DNA of 64,000 bases from Ureibacillus thermophilus. Lineage in GTDB: Bacteria > Bacillota > Bacilli > Bacillales_A > Planococcaceae. Under the pieces are notes generated by a model. That model searched no databases. It was not told the origin of the DNA and worked only from the letters and a program-made list of their open reading frames with translations. A program made the position numbers and the translations under genes. This document shows, piece after piece, positions 8,716-17,022 of this stretch. The DNA is taken from the NCBI RefSeq assembly GCF_042657185.1, contig NZ_JBHSNN010000014.1, one strand, 5' to 3'. The first letter of the stretch is position 1; each line of letters starts with the position of its first letter.

Positions 8716-9102
8716 ATGCGCAATGTATTTATAATCGATGATTTTCGTTTTGAAGATGGCGATCTTTATTTTAGTTTAAACGAAAGTCATGGGGAAATAC
8801 AAATTCAGCCAGCTGGACAAGTGTTGACAGATTCCGATTCTATTGCATTTATCTACGTGGTGGATGAAGGCAATGAATATGGCTATTTGCAATTTCCAAA
8901 AAAAGTTTGGAGCGCCCTTGTAATGATTTTAAAAACAAAAATGGATCCTTTATTAAGATTCAATAATGGTGAATCCATTTTATTACATAATTTCGCAAAT
9001 GAATTAGAAATGCTCGTTTTTAACATTCAAGGAAACGGCAATTACGGAGAAGCCTTTGTGCAAGCTGTAGAAGAAACTTTCAAAGAAATATTGGAGCAAT
9101 AA
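8716..9102 (+). CDS. yjbL: YjbL-like protein (UPF0738)
   Basis: This 128-aa small acidic cytoplasmic protein has no recognised catalytic motif. The ITPSGQ-like PAGQVLTDSDSIAFIYVV segment and the C-terminal NIQGNGNYGEAFV resemble B. subtilis YjbL. I choose the internal ATG at 8716, which has GAAAGGA about 9 nt upstream, rather than the first ATG at 8683, which lacks an RBS. Position before relQ matches yjbL-yjbM. Its function is unknown. Confidence 0.82.
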   Translation: MRNVFIIDDFRFEDGDLYFSLNESHGEIQIQPAGQVLTDSDSIAFIYVVDEGNEYGYLQFPKKVWSALVMILKTKMDPLLRFNNGESILLHNFANELEMLVFNIQGNGNYGEAFVQAVEETFKEILEQ

Positions 9103-9135
9103 ATCGTTTTGGATTGAGCATTGGGGGGATCTTAA

Positions 9136-9801
9136 ATGGGGCAATGGGAACGTTTTTTAGAGCCTTATAAACAAGCAGTAGACGAGTTAAAAGTAAAATT
9201 GCGCGGAATGCGGTCCCAATTTACGACAGAAGGGATGACATCACCCATTGAATTTGTCACTGGCCGGGTAAAACCGTTGGCAAGCATATACGATAAAAGC
9301 GTTGAAAAGGGAATTCCTTTCGAGCCTTCCGATGAATTGGCAAGAGTGCTTCAAGATATCGCAGGCATCCGCATTATGTGCCAGTTTGTTGATGATATAG
9401 CCACGGTCGTTAATTTAATTCGCCAGAGGGATGATTTAAAAATCATCGAAGAAAAGGATTATATTACGAATAAAAAACCAAGCGGCTACCGCTCTTATCA
9501 TATGATTGCTGAATATCCGGTGGAAACGGTAAAAGGCAAAAAAACGGTGCTTGTAGAAATTCAAATTCGTACATTGGCTATGAATTTTTGGGCATCAATC
9601 GAACATTCTTTAAATTATAAATATAAGGGCGATTTCCCAGAAGAAATAAAATTGCGTTTGAAACGCGCCGCCGAAGCTGCTTTTCAACTAGATGAAGAAA
9701 TGTCATCCATCAGACATGAAATTCAGGAAGCACAAGCTTTTTTTAGCGAAATCAAGGAAGCGCAAAATCCAAAGATCCGAGAGGAAAAGGAGCGTGAATA
9801 G
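9136..9801 (+). CDS. relQ: Small alarmone synthetase RelQ (GTP pyrophosphokinase)
   Basis: This stand-alone RelA/SpoT synthetase domain makes (p)ppGpp from GTP/GDP and ATP. Signature segments are FVTGRVKPLASIYDKS, LQDIAGIRIMCQF, KPSGYRSYHMIAEYPV, and VEIQIRTLAMNFWASIEHSLNYKYKG. The C-terminal alpha-helical tail (about residues 175-221) supports tetramer formation. There is no HD hydrolase domain. At 221 aa it is slightly longer than B. subtilis YjbM. An RBS GGGGGG precedes ATG, and nadF follows with overlapping signals. Confidence 0.95.
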   Translation: MGQWERFLEPYKQAVDELKVKLRGMRSQFTTEGMTSPIEFVTGRVKPLASIYDKSVEKGIPFEPSDELARVLQDIAGIRIMCQFVDDIATVVNLIRQRDDLKIIEEKDYITNKKPSGYRSYHMIAEYPVETVKGKKTVLVEIQIRTLAMNFWASIEHSLNYKYKGDFPEEIKLRLKRAAEAAFQLDEEMSSIRHEIQEAQAFFSEIKEAQNPKIREEKERE

Positions 9802-9802
9802 T

Positions 9803-10597
9803 TTGAAGTTTTCCATTCAATCACGCAATGATTCACAGTCAAATGAATTAAAAGAATTGGCAACGAATTATCTGCAAGATTTTGGCTTAATTTTGGATGA
9901 AAATGAACCGGATATTGTAATATCCATTGGTGGGGATGGCACCCTTTTACATGCTTTCCACAACCATATCAATCGCTTGGATAGAGTGGCGTTTGTAGGG
10001 ATTCATACAGGACATTTAGGGTTTTATGCCGACTGGAAGCCATCTGAACTGGAAAAGTTAGTGTTATGCATTGCAAAAAATCAATATCGAGTCGTTGAAT
10101 ATCCGCTTTTAGAAGTGACTGTGTGCAATAGCCAATCTGAAATCAGCACATATCTAGCGCTGAATGAAGCAACGATTAAATCGCCAAGTGTGACCCTTGT
10201 GATGGATGTTTATTTAAACGATCGCCATTTTGAGCGTTTCCGCGGCGACGGTTTATGCATTTCCACTCCATCGGGAAGCACCGCTTATAATAAAGCGCTG
10301 GGCGGTGCCATCATCCATCCAACTTTGCATGCAATTCAATTGACGGAAATGGCATCCATCAACAACCGGGTATTCCGTACAATCGGCTCCCCTCTCGTCT
10401 TACCTGCTCATCACACATGCAAACTGAAGCCGGTCAAACATCAAATGTTTACGATGACTGTTGACCATCTCCAATTAGATCATACGGAATTGGATCATGT
10501 CGTTTTTAAAGTGGCGAAAGAGAAAGTGCGATTTGCCAGATTCCGTCCGTTTCCGTTCTGGGAAAGGGTTCATGATTCCTTCATTGCGAGCGAGTGA
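9803..10597 (+). CDS. nadF: NAD kinase
   Basis: The enzyme phosphorylates NAD to NADP. The GGDG motif is at residues 43-46 (ISIGGDGTLL), NE at ALNEATIKS, and the substrate loop is GDGLCISTPSGSTAYNKALGG. I choose the TTG start at 9803: it gives the family N-terminus MKFSIQS, 264 aa against 266 in B. subtilis, and AAAGGAG lies 11 nt upstream. The GTG at 9794 is too close to that RBS. It starts immediately after the relQ stop, so the two are probably coupled. Confidence 0.94.
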   Translation: MKFSIQSRNDSQSNELKELATNYLQDFGLILDENEPDIVISIGGDGTLLHAFHNHINRLDRVAFVGIHTGHLGFYADWKPSELEKLVLCIAKNQYRVVEYPLLEVTVCNSQSEISTYLALNEATIKSPSVTLVMDVYLNDRHFERFRGDGLCISTPSGSTAYNKALGGAIIHPTLHAIQLTEMASINNRVFRTIGSPLVLPAHHTCKLKPVKHQMFTMTVDHLQLDHTELDHVVFKVAKEKVRFARFRPFPFWERVHDSFIASE

Positions 10598-11493
10598 TGC
10601 AGATGACGTTTAAATTGCAATTTCAAGCTATGGAAGACGGAGAGTTGCTAAGAGAGGCGATTTATAAGCAGGAAATTTCCAGCAGAGCGTTAACAGACAT
10701 TAAATATCGCGGCGGAAAGATTTTAGTCAATGGCGAAGAAAAAAATGTGCGGCACATCCTTTCAAAAGGAGATGAAATAACGATCATTTTTCCAGAAGAA
10801 CGGGCGAGCGAACATCTTCAGCCGGAGCATGGAGAAATGAACATCGTTTATGAAGATGAGGCCTTGTTAATCATCGATAAACCGCCGTTTATGAATACTA
10901 TTCCATCACGGGAACATCCGACAGGTAGCATTGCTAATTTTGTGTACGGTTATTTCAAAGAACGAGGGATTGATTCCACCATTCATGTCGTTACAAGATT
11001 AGATCGGGATACTTCCGGCCTTGTATGCATCGCCAAACACCGGCATATTCACCATCTAATGAGTTTACAGCTCGAACAAGGGCTGGTGAAAAAGGAATAT
11101 GAAGCGATTGTACATGGGCATATCTCAACGGATGTTTCCATCATACTTCCTATTGCCCGCAAAAGTTCTAGCATCATTGAAAGGGAAGTAAGAGAAGATG
11201 GCCAGTTTGCTCACACGGAAGTGAAAGTGTTAAAACATTTCCTTTATCAAAAAGAGCCGCTCTCCCATGTTCGGATAAAATTGCATACAGGGAGAACCCA
11301 TCAAATCCGAGTTCATATGTCCCATATCGGGCACCCGCTTATCGGCGATGATCTTTATGGAGGAAGTAAAGAATTGTACGATCGTCAAGCCCTCCATTGT
11401 GTCCGTTTGGAATTTTTCCATCCGTTCACTAGAGAAAAAATTATTTTTACAAGTGAAATAGTTGAATCAATGAAAAAAATAATCCATAATTAG
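10597..11493 (+). CDS. yjbO: RluA/RluD-family pseudouridine synthase (YjbO-like)
   Basis: A weak S4-like N-terminal part (ILVNGEEKNVRHILSKGD) is followed by the RluA catalytic domain. The catalytic aspartate lies in VTRLDRDTSGLV, and RTHQIRVHMSHIGHPLIGDDLYGG is the conserved C-terminal motif. It isomerises uridine in rRNA or tRNA; the exact site is not predictable. The start ATG at 10597 overlaps the nadF stop (GTGATG); an alternative ATG lies at 10603. This completes the yjbM-N-O order. Confidence 0.92.
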   Translation: MQMTFKLQFQAMEDGELLREAIYKQEISSRALTDIKYRGGKILVNGEEKNVRHILSKGDEITIIFPEERASEHLQPEHGEMNIVYEDEALLIIDKPPFMNTIPSREHPTGSIANFVYGYFKERGIDSTIHVVTRLDRDTSGLVCIAKHRHIHHLMSLQLEQGLVKKEYEAIVHGHISTDVSIILPIARKSSSIIEREVREDGQFAHTEVKVLKHFLYQKEPLSHVRIKLHTGRTHQIRVHMSHIGHPLIGDDLYGGSKELYDRQALHCVRLEFFHPFTREKIIFTSEIVESMKKIIHN

Positions 11494-11522
11494 ATGTTCG
11501 AAGTTTTCGAGCATCTTTTAAT
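11492..11522 (+). terminator. Terminator after yjbO
   Basis: The hairpin arms AGATGTTCGAA and TTCGAGCATCT start within the stop codon and are followed by TTTTAATTTTTT. This separates the yjb operon from mgtE. Confidence 0.75.
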
Positions 11523-11615
11523 TTTTTATAAAAAAAGATTTTCATAAAAAATTCTATTGTCGCAAGGAAAATTGCAACCTATTATTGAATTGAGGCTTGA
11601 GAGGAGGGGGACAAA

Positions 11616-12989
11616 ATGATCGAAGAAAAAGATGAAAGACGGGATGTTTCTTTTGATGAAGATCAATTAATCCGATGGTTAATTGATGAAAATATTGATG
11701 AATTCCGTAAAGATTTTTTATCCATGCATGCGTATGATCAAGCAAAATTTTATGTAAAGGTTGGACCTGACATACGCAAGATTATGTATCATTTTTTGTC
11801 TCCCGAGGAAATGGCGGAAATTTATGAAGCCATTGAACTTGACGACGAAGAAATTGAATATTTTATTAAAGAAATGGATCCGAATTATGCAGCGAAAATG
11901 CTGTCTTATATGTATACAGATGACGTAGTGGACGTATTAACTGAGCTGGACGAAGATGATCGGGACAGTTTTCTTGAATTAATGGATGAGGAAATGGCGG
12001 AAGAAATTACCGAATTGATGGGGTATGAAAAATATACTGCTGGCTCCCTCATGACAACAGAATATGTATCCATTCAAGAGAATTCAACGGTGCGTTCAGC
12101 CATGAATGTGCTTCGTCGAGAGGCGCCTAATGCGGAAACGATTTATTATGTTTTTGTGGTCGATGAAAACCATCGTTTAAAAGGTGTCATCTCTTTAAGA
12201 GATCTGATTGTTGCCGAAGAAGATACATTAATTCGCGATATTATGAACGAAAGGGTCGTATATGCAAAGGTAACAGATGACCAAGAAAAAATCGCCCAAA
12301 TTTTTAAAGACTATAATTTCTTAGCTTTTCCAGTCGTGGATGAAAACCTTGTATTGCAAGGGATTATTACAGTTGATGATATCATCGATGTTATGGATGA
12401 AGAAGCAAGCGACGACTATTCCAAATTGGCAGGGATTTCTGATATTGACGATATTGATGCTGGGCCATTTAAAGCGGCTAAGCAGCGTCTGCCTTGGCTT
12501 GTGATGTTGTTATTTTTGGGAATGATTACAGCATCACTGATGGGACAGTTTGAAGAGACGTTAGAAAAGGTTGCATTGCTTGCATTATTTATTCCTCTTA
12601 TTTCTGGAACGAGCGGAAATAGCGGCACACAAGCCTTGGCGGTTGTTGTCCGAGGGATTGCAACGGGGGAAATTGATGAAAAAAGCAAATTGAAAATGAT
12701 TTTCCGGGAAATGGGCACTGGTTTGATTACAGGCATTGCTTGTGGATTAATAGTGGTATTGGTTGTATTTTTATGGAAACATTCCCTTATGATAGGAATG
12801 CTTGTTGGAACTGCAATTTGCTGTTCAATATTTGTTGCAACCATTGCCGGTTCTTTCATCCCGCTTCTCATTCATAAAATAGGCATTGACCCAGCTGTTG
12901 CCTCTGGTCCATTTATTACTACATTAAACGACATTACAAGTATTTTAATTTATCTAGGACTAGCAACCATGCTGCTTGGCCAACTTTGA
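11616..12989 (+). CDS. mgtE: Magnesium transporter MgtE
   Basis: This is a homodimeric Mg2+ channel. The acidic N-terminal MgtE_N domain spans about residues 20-135. A pair of CBS domains spans about 140-265 (SLMTTEYVSI; VTVDDIIDVMDEEASDDY). There are five transmembrane helices from about residue 287, with GTSGNSGTQALAVVVRGIATGE in the pore region. It has 457 aa. The RBS GAGAGGAGGGGG lies 5-6 nt before ATG. The 122-nt upstream gap is too short for an M-box riboswitch, so Mg2+ sensing is probably only at the protein level. Confidence 0.96.
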   Translation: MIEEKDERRDVSFDEDQLIRWLIDENIDEFRKDFLSMHAYDQAKFYVKVGPDIRKIMYHFLSPEEMAEIYEAIELDDEEIEYFIKEMDPNYAAKMLSYMYTDDVVDVLTELDEDDRDSFLELMDEEMAEEITELMGYEKYTAGSLMTTEYVSIQENSTVRSAMNVLRREAPNAETIYYVFVVDENHRLKGVISLRDLIVAEEDTLIRDIMNERVVYAKVTDDQEKIAQIFKDYNFLAFPVVDENLVLQGIITVDDIIDVMDEEASDDYSKLAGISDIDDIDAGPFKAAKQRLPWLVMLLFLGMITASLMGQFEETLEKVALLALFIPLISGTSGNSGTQALAVVVRGIATGEIDEKSKLKMIFREMGTGLITGIACGLIVVLVVFLWKHSLMIGMLVGTAICCSIFVATIAGSFIPLLIHKIGIDPAVASGPFITTLNDITSILIYLGLATMLLGQL

Positions 12990-12990
12990 A

Positions 12991-13033
12991 TAAAAAAATC
13001 TGCTCTACTTGAAACGTAGGGCAGATTTTTTTA
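12991..13033. terminator. Bidirectional terminator mgtE / cotO-like
   Basis: Stem AAAAAATCTGC.CTAC / GTAG.GCAGATTTTTT is flanked by A-runs and T-runs on both sides, between two convergent genes. Confidence 0.8.
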
Positions 13034-13067
13034 TTTAAAATAGTGTAGGGGAAGTGGACAAAAGGGA

Positions 13068-13409
13068 TTATTTGAATCCTTTGTTCGCGATGGAAATGGA
13101 TTCTATTTCATTGGCGTTAATGGTCGTGATTTCTTTTTCTGTACGAATTTGAATCATAATTCCATCTAATCCTTCAATAAAGCCTGTAATGACTTTTCCA
13201 TTTGTCAAATGAAAAGTTAAATGGCGTTTTTTTCGTTGGGACGGTTGGGAAAAATAATGCAATTGTCTTGCGATCACTGGATTTTTAATGCGTACTGTTC
13301 GGGTTATTTCATAAACCGAAGTACTCTCATCAAGACTCTTTTCCGTATCTTCATCCGTCTCAATGTAATAAAAGGGTGGAGTCTGAATAAATAGTAATGG
13401 CTCTTCCAA
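13068..13409 (-). CDS. Small CotO-like spore coat protein (tentative)
   Basis: The protein has 113 aa, starting at TTG with AAAAGGA upstream. The first 40 residues are acidic and variable. A basic stretch follows (SQPSQRKKRHLTFHL), then an Sm-like beta segment (NGKVITGFIEGLDGIMIQIRT...INANEIESISI). The gene lies directly downstream of cotZ on the same strand, where B. subtilis has cotO, and the C-terminal segment is reminiscent of CotO's. It is only about half the length of B. subtilis CotO. The assignment rests mainly on position. Confidence 0.5.
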   Translation of the reverse strand: MEEPLLFIQTPPFYYIETDEDTEKSLDESTSVYEITRTVRIKNPVIARQLHYFSQPSQRKKRHLTFHLTNGKVITGFIEGLDGIMIQIRTEKEITTINANEIESISIANKGFK

Positions 13410-13547
13410 TGATGCACATCCTTTTTTTTCATAAAATATGCGAATTCGTTTTTTTCGTGACAGCTGTCTAATTTAAAACATGTCAACTAAAAAGTTTGGG
13501 TGATGAGCCAAATAAAGCAAAAAGAAGGAGCGGGTTGCCCCTTCTAA

Positions 13548-14066
13548 TTATTTTTTCTTATGATGAATGTTCAAATTTACATCCGCAACGCATTGAATTC
13601 CTGTAAAGCGGGACAAATCAACTGTTACGCATGTATCTGTTTTCTTGAAGTGGTAGAAGTCCATCATACCGCTTGCATCAAGTTCTCCGTCAACTACAGA
13701 AAGCGGCTCATATGCTTCGCTTGTTGGAGCAATGGCTCGGAGCGTTGCACAGCAATCGCCAAACATATCTTCTACTCTGAAGAATGGCGTTTTGTACCAT
13801 CCATACTCCTTATCAAAGAACATCACTTTAAATGGAGAACCGTCTTCTGTTAGTAACATGAATACTCTAGTATCTGCATGATTGTTGCATTTTTTGTTGT
13901 TGATTCCTCCAAGCGGCTCTAAGAAGCAGCTAGTTCCGCAAGTATCATCGTCATCAACCACAATATGATTTTGAAGTTCTAAAATTGTCTCTACCACTTC
14001 GCAAATGCATCCTTCATGACGACGACCAAAAGATGAACTCTCAAAATGTTTTCTTCCGCAACCCAT
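13548..14066 (-). CDS. cotZ: Spore coat protein CotZ/CotY family
   Basis: This Cys-rich 172-aa outer-coat/crust or exosporium protein assembles disulfide-linked lattices on the spore surface. Visible features are MGCGRKHF, EGCICEVVETILELQN, DDDTCGTSCFLEPLGG, GDCCATLRAI and the C-terminal TGIQCVADVNLNIHHKKK. The start ATG at 14066 has GAGGTGA before it; the longer upstream frame is not supported. A sigma-K-like -10 (CATATTGTA) reads on the minus strand at 14099-14107, which suits late mother-cell expression. Confidence 0.93.
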   Translation of the reverse strand: MGCGRKHFESSSFGRRHEGCICEVVETILELQNHIVVDDDDTCGTSCFLEPLGGINNKKCNNHADTRVFMLLTEDGSPFKVMFFDKEYGWYKTPFFRVEDMFGDCCATLRAIAPTSEAYEPLSVVDGELDASGMMDFYHFKKTDTCVTVDLSRFTGIQCVADVNLNIHHKKK

Positions 14067-14098
14067 TATCAATTCACCTCGCTTATTTTTGTTCAATC

Positions 14099-14107
14099 TA
14101 CAATATG
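14099..14107 (-). promoter_or_regulatory. Possible sigma-K -10 element of cotZ
   Basis: CATATTGTA on the minus strand fits the sigma-K -10 pattern CATA-N3-TA and lies 33 nt before the cotZ ATG. No clear -35 (AC) can be pinned down, so this is suggestive only. Confidence 0.4.
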
Positions 14108-14167
14108 AAAAAGTGAGAATGACAATCGGGCGAAAGTCTATAGGCGGATACGTTAGGCAGTTTTTCA

Positions 14168-14198
14168 TGAATAGTTTTTTTTATGAAAACGCATAATG
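14168..14198 (+). promoter_or_regulatory. Predicted sigma-G promoter of the spoVA operon
   Basis: TGAATA (14168-14173), 18 bp, then CATAATG (14192-14198) resembles the sigma-G/sigma-F consensus (GHATR - CATnHTA). It lies 22 nt before the first gene of the spoVA operon. Forespore sigma-G drives spoVA in B. subtilis. Confidence 0.6.
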
Positions 14199-14220
14199 AT
14201 ATTAAAAAGGGGGATGTAAT

Positions 14221-14616
14221 TTGAAAAAATTGGCACTTCCCATATTGCTGTTGTTTTTTTTAATGGGATGCAACGATGAAAAAACGCTTGAAGTGAATGC
14301 AACGAGCGGGCAAGAAGCGGAAGAAGTAACGACTATTCTTGAAAATGAAAAAGAGATTTACAGCGGAAGGGCCATCTTTGTAGAAGATCAATTATTGGTT
14401 GCAGTGCAGGCAAAACCATGGCTCGATTATAAAAAATCAAAGATTGAAAAAAATTTAAAAAAGAAGCTAGAAGAACATTTTCCTGAATATGACATCACAG
14501 TTTCCTCGGATTACAAACTTTATTGGGAAGCCAAAAAACTTTTGGATGAAGAAAACAGTGAAAAAGTAAAGGAGAAAGTGGAAAAACTAAAAAAACTGAA
14601 GAAGGAGGAAACGTAA
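14221..14616 (+). CDS. YhcN/YlaJ-type sporulation lipoprotein
   Basis: This 131-aa lipoprotein has a TTG start and an AAAGGGGGATG RBS. The signal peptide ends in the lipobox LMGC (Cys18). The mature part is highly charged with a Lys/Glu-rich C-terminal helix (KLKKLKKEET), typical of forespore YhcN/YlaJ proteins. It is the first gene of the spoVA operon, overlapping spoVAC's start by one base (TAATG). The same lipoprotein-VAC-VAD-VAEb order occurs in the mobile spoVA2mob operon. Confidence 0.8.
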   Translation: MKKLALPILLLFFLMGCNDEKTLEVNATSGQEAEEVTTILENEKEIYSGRAIFVEDQLLVAVQAKPWLDYKKSKIEKNLKKKLEEHFPEYDITVSSDYKLYWEAKKLLDEENSEKVKEKVEKLKKLKKEET

Positions 14617-15071
14617 TGAATCAGGAACAATTTGAACAAATTGAACAAGAGATTACTCCCAGCACCCCCTATGTAAAGAATGTGTTAAAGGCATTTTTTG
14701 TCGGCGGCCTTATTTGTACAATTGGACATGCTATAACGTATTTTTACATCATTTATTTTGATTTTACGGAAAAAACGGTAGGAAACCCAAGCGTTGCGAC
14801 GATGATTTTTCTTTCCATGCTGCTAACAGGTTTTGGATTGTACCAAAAGCTCGGCCAATTTGCAGGAGCGGGAAGTGCAGTGCCGGTTTCAGGTTTTGGT
14901 AATGCGGTGATTTCCTCAGCCATTGAACATCGAACAGAAGGACTTGTGCTTGGAGTGGGAGGCAATATGTTTAAATTAGCAGGTTCCGTCATTTTATTTG
15001 GCGTTGCTTCGGCTTTTGTCGTTGCTTTAATTAAACTAATTCTTGTTACGATGGGTGTTAGCGAATGGTAA
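14616..15071 (+). CDS. spoVAC: Stage V sporulation protein AC
   Basis: This inner-membrane subunit of the SpoVA channel moves Ca2+-dipicolinic acid across the spore inner membrane. In B. subtilis SpoVAC is the mechanosensitive pore. The 151-aa protein has about four hydrophobic helices (from residues 27, 62, 100 and 123) and the characteristic TGFGLYQKLGQFAGAGSAVPVSGFGNAV block. It is coupled on both sides: TAATG with the lipoprotein, and a 7-nt overlap with spoVAD. Confidence 0.95.
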   Translation: MNQEQFEQIEQEITPSTPYVKNVLKAFFVGGLICTIGHAITYFYIIYFDFTEKTVGNPSVATMIFLSMLLTGFGLYQKLGQFAGAGSAVPVSGFGNAVISSAIEHRTEGLVLGVGGNMFKLAGSVILFGVASAFVVALIKLILVTMGVSEW

Positions 15072-16060
15072 TTATATTCCAAAGAAAACCTTCCATTATT
15101 ACAAGCGCAGCTGTTGCAGGACCGCTGGAAAGAAAGAGCGTTTTTTATTCCTATTTTGATTCAGTCGTAGAGGATGAACGATGGAATCAAGCGACGAATG
15201 AACAAGGAAATGTCAAAATGATTCAAGAAGCCTGCCAAATTATATTGAAAAAAGCGGACTTAAATCGTTTGGATATCGATTTCTTTTTAGCAGGCGATTT
15301 AATCAATCAAATGACGCCAACGAATTTTGCAGCGAAGGAAATTGCTGCGTCATTTATTGGATTGTTCTCCGCCTGTGCAACATCCGTCTCCTCCGTCATC
15401 ATTGCATGTCTATTGACTGAATTAGAAGCGTCCAAATATGCCATTGCAGGAGCGTCCAGTCAACACAATTCAACAGAAAGGCAATTTCGATATCCAATTT
15501 ATTACGGGGCGCAAAAACCTGCCACCGCTCAATGGACAGTGACGGCAGCGGGATTTGCCTTGATTGGGAAACATCATCCTAAGTCTCCTTCTGTCGTCGC
15601 TGCGACTGTAGGAAAAGTGATTGACTATGGCCAAAAAAACCCGTTCCATATGGGATCTGCAATGGCGCCTGCTGCATTTGACACGATTAAAAGACATTTG
15701 GAGAAGCGGAATCAAAAGATTCAAGATTACGACATGATTATGACAGGCGACCTAGGAAAAATCGGATTGCAAATATTGAAAAAAATGTTTCAAGAAACAG
15801 GGGCAAGTGAAGCAGATTGTCAAATTTTTCGCGATGCAGGGGCAGAGTTTTATGGGGAAAATCCATCCTTTTTAGCTGGGGCAAGCGGTGCAGGTTGTTC
15901 CGCATCTGTCTATTTCAGCTATGTGCTTCAGCAATTAAAAGGTGGACGATTTAAACGGGTGCTGCTTGTTGCAACCGGCTCCCTTCATTCCCCATTGACG
16001 TTTCAGCAAGGTGAGACCATTCCTTGCACTGCCCATGCCATTGAAGTGACGATGGAGTGA
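15065..16060 (+). CDS. spoVAD: Stage V sporulation protein AD
   Basis: This thiolase-fold peripheral subunit of the SpoVA channel binds dipicolinic acid. At 331 aa it has the GLFSACATSVSS segment, where thiolases have their active cysteine region, and a C-terminal GSLHSP...CTAHAIEV block. It follows the VAC gene with a 7-nt overlap and is 6 nt before VAEb. No separate spoVAA, VAB, VAEa or VAF gene is present in this operon. Confidence 0.95.
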   Translation: MVIIFQRKPSIITSAAVAGPLERKSVFYSYFDSVVEDERWNQATNEQGNVKMIQEACQIILKKADLNRLDIDFFLAGDLINQMTPTNFAAKEIAASFIGLFSACATSVSSVIIACLLTELEASKYAIAGASSQHNSTERQFRYPIYYGAQKPATAQWTVTAAGFALIGKHHPKSPSVVAATVGKVIDYGQKNPFHMGSAMAPAAFDTIKRHLEKRNQKIQDYDMIMTGDLGKIGLQILKKMFQETGASEADCQIFRDAGAEFYGENPSFLAGASGAGCSASVYFSYVLQQLKGGRFKRVLLVATGSLHSPLTFQQGETIPCTAHAIEVTME

Positions 16061-16066
16061 GAAACA

Positions 16067-16435
16067 ATGATATTGATGGACTTTCTTCTTGCATTTATTG
16101 TCGGTGGGATTATTTGCGCAATTGGACAAATCTTAATGGATGTAGGGAAAATGACGCCTGGCAAAACTTTGTCCATTCTTGTCGTTGCAGGTTCCATTAT
16201 TTCAGGATTAGGCTGGTATCAGCCATTAATTGACTTAGCAGGCGCCGGTGCAACGATTCCTATTACTTCTTTTGGACATTCACTGACACAGGGAGCGATC
16301 GCTGAAGCTGAGAAGCATGGTTGGGTGGGCGTTTTGACCGGCATGTTTGAAGTGACGAGTTCTGGAATCAGTTCTGCCATTGTTTTTGGTTTTTTAGCTG
16401 CATTACTTTTTAAGCCAAAAGGAAAAGTGAATTAG
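16067..16435 (+). CDS. spoVAE: Stage V sporulation protein AEb
   Basis: This small integral membrane SpoVA subunit (122 aa) has about four helices. GGIICAIGQILMD, GLGWYQPLIDLAGAGATIPITSFGHSLTQGA and TSSGISSAIVFGFLAALLF parallel the SpoVAC sequence, so the two are homologous. It acts with VAC and VAD in Ca-DPA uptake and release. A stem-loop (16453-16481) without a T-run follows before the yjcZ-like gene. Confidence 0.94.
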   Translation: MILMDFLLAFIVGGIICAIGQILMDVGKMTPGKTLSILVVAGSIISGLGWYQPLIDLAGAGATIPITSFGHSLTQGAIAEAEKHGWVGVLTGMFEVTSSGISSAIVFGFLAALLFKPKGKVN

Positions 16436-16452
16436 ACGAATACCCCGCCTCG

Positions 16453-16481
16453 CAGTTGCAGTGGTGCATACACTACAACTG
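16453..16481 (+). other. Stem-loop between spoVAE and yjcZ-like gene
   Basis: CAGTTGCAGTG and CACTACAACTG form an 11-bp stem with one mismatch around a 7-nt loop, with no U-run. It is more likely an mRNA-stabilising or processing element than a terminator. Confidence 0.5.
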
Positions 16482-16503
16482 TATAGAAAGGAGGGGATTT
16501 TTT

Positions 16504-16716
16504 ATGTGGGAAAAATGCGGATGCCAACCTCAGTTTAGCCAAGTGAGCCCTATGCCAATGAACCCTATGCCAATGAACCCTGCAGACCTTTGCGGACCAT
16601 CTTATGTAAGTCCTGCATATTATAAAGGAAAATGCAAATACAACGGTGACCTCTTTGTATTAATCGTTGTATTATTCATCTTATTAATTATCGTGGGCAG
16701 CTGTAGCAAGTGGTAA
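16504..16716 (+). CDS. YjcZ-like small sporulation membrane protein
   Basis: This 70-aa protein has a Cys-rich start (WEKCGCQPQ), a tandem PMPMNPMPMNP repeat and a single C-terminal transmembrane segment (FVLIVVLFILLIIVG) of the YjcZ type, ending GSCSKW. The start ATG at 16504 follows a strong AAAGGAGGGGA. The next gene is spoVIF, whose start lies 11 nt after the stop, so they are likely co-transcribed in the mother cell late in sporulation. The molecular role is unknown. Confidence 0.8.
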   Translation: MWEKCGCQPQFSQVSPMPMNPMPMNPADLCGPSYVSPAYYKGKCKYNGDLFVLIVVLFILLIIVGSCSKW

Positions 16717-16727
16717 GGAGGGGAGTC

Positions 16728-16973
16728 ATGAACCATTTTTTTAAACAAATCGAAAGAAAAACAGGCGTAAGTATGGAAGAAATTTTTGCATTAGCCAATG
16801 CAATACAGCATGCCGATTTTACAAATGAAAAACAAGTGCGCAAAATCGTGCGCCGGGTAAGTCAAGTTGCAAATAAACCAATTACGAAAGAATTGGAAGA
16901 TCGAATTGTTCAATCCATTCTTCAAAATGGGGAAAACATTGATTTAAACAGTATTCAAAGAATGTTGGGCTAA
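16728..16973 (+). CDS. spoVIF: Stage VI sporulation protein F (SpoVIF/YjcC)
   Basis: The 81-aa protein beginning MNHFFKQIERKTGVSMEEIFALANAIQHADF matches the SpoVIF family, which in B. subtilis is needed for GerE-dependent late coat gene expression and spore resistance. The start is ATG 16728 with GGAGGGGAG upstream. It is mostly alpha-helical with no enzyme motif. A clean terminator follows. Confidence 0.92.
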   Translation: MNHFFKQIERKTGVSMEEIFALANAIQHADFTNEKQVRKIVRRVSQVANKPITKELEDRIVQSILQNGENIDLNSIQRMLG

Positions 16974-16978
16974 AAACC

Positions 16979-17008
16979 AGGGCTGTCTTTCAAAGGAAGA
17001 CAGCCCTA
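16979..17008 (+). terminator. spoVIF terminator
   Basis: Perfect arms AGGGCTGTCTT and AAGACAGCCCT lie just after the spoVIF stop. The T-run is poor downstream, but the A-run upstream suits termination of the convergent yjcG transcript. Confidence 0.65.
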
Positions 17009-17022
17009 AATTATTTCCACGA

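Noticed and set aside
11494..11615. Possible M-box Mg2+ riboswitch before mgtE
   Set aside because: The gap is only about 120 nt and half is the upstream terminator; no M-box motifs seen.
12416..12871. Long antisense ORF (151 codons) opposite mgtE
   Set aside because: Shadow of the hydrophobic mgtE frame; no RBS and no family.
16979..17008. Hairpin beginning AGGGCTGTC after spoVIF considered as another R1 copy
   Set aside because: Only the first few bases match R1 and the stem is self-contained; it is an ordinary terminator.
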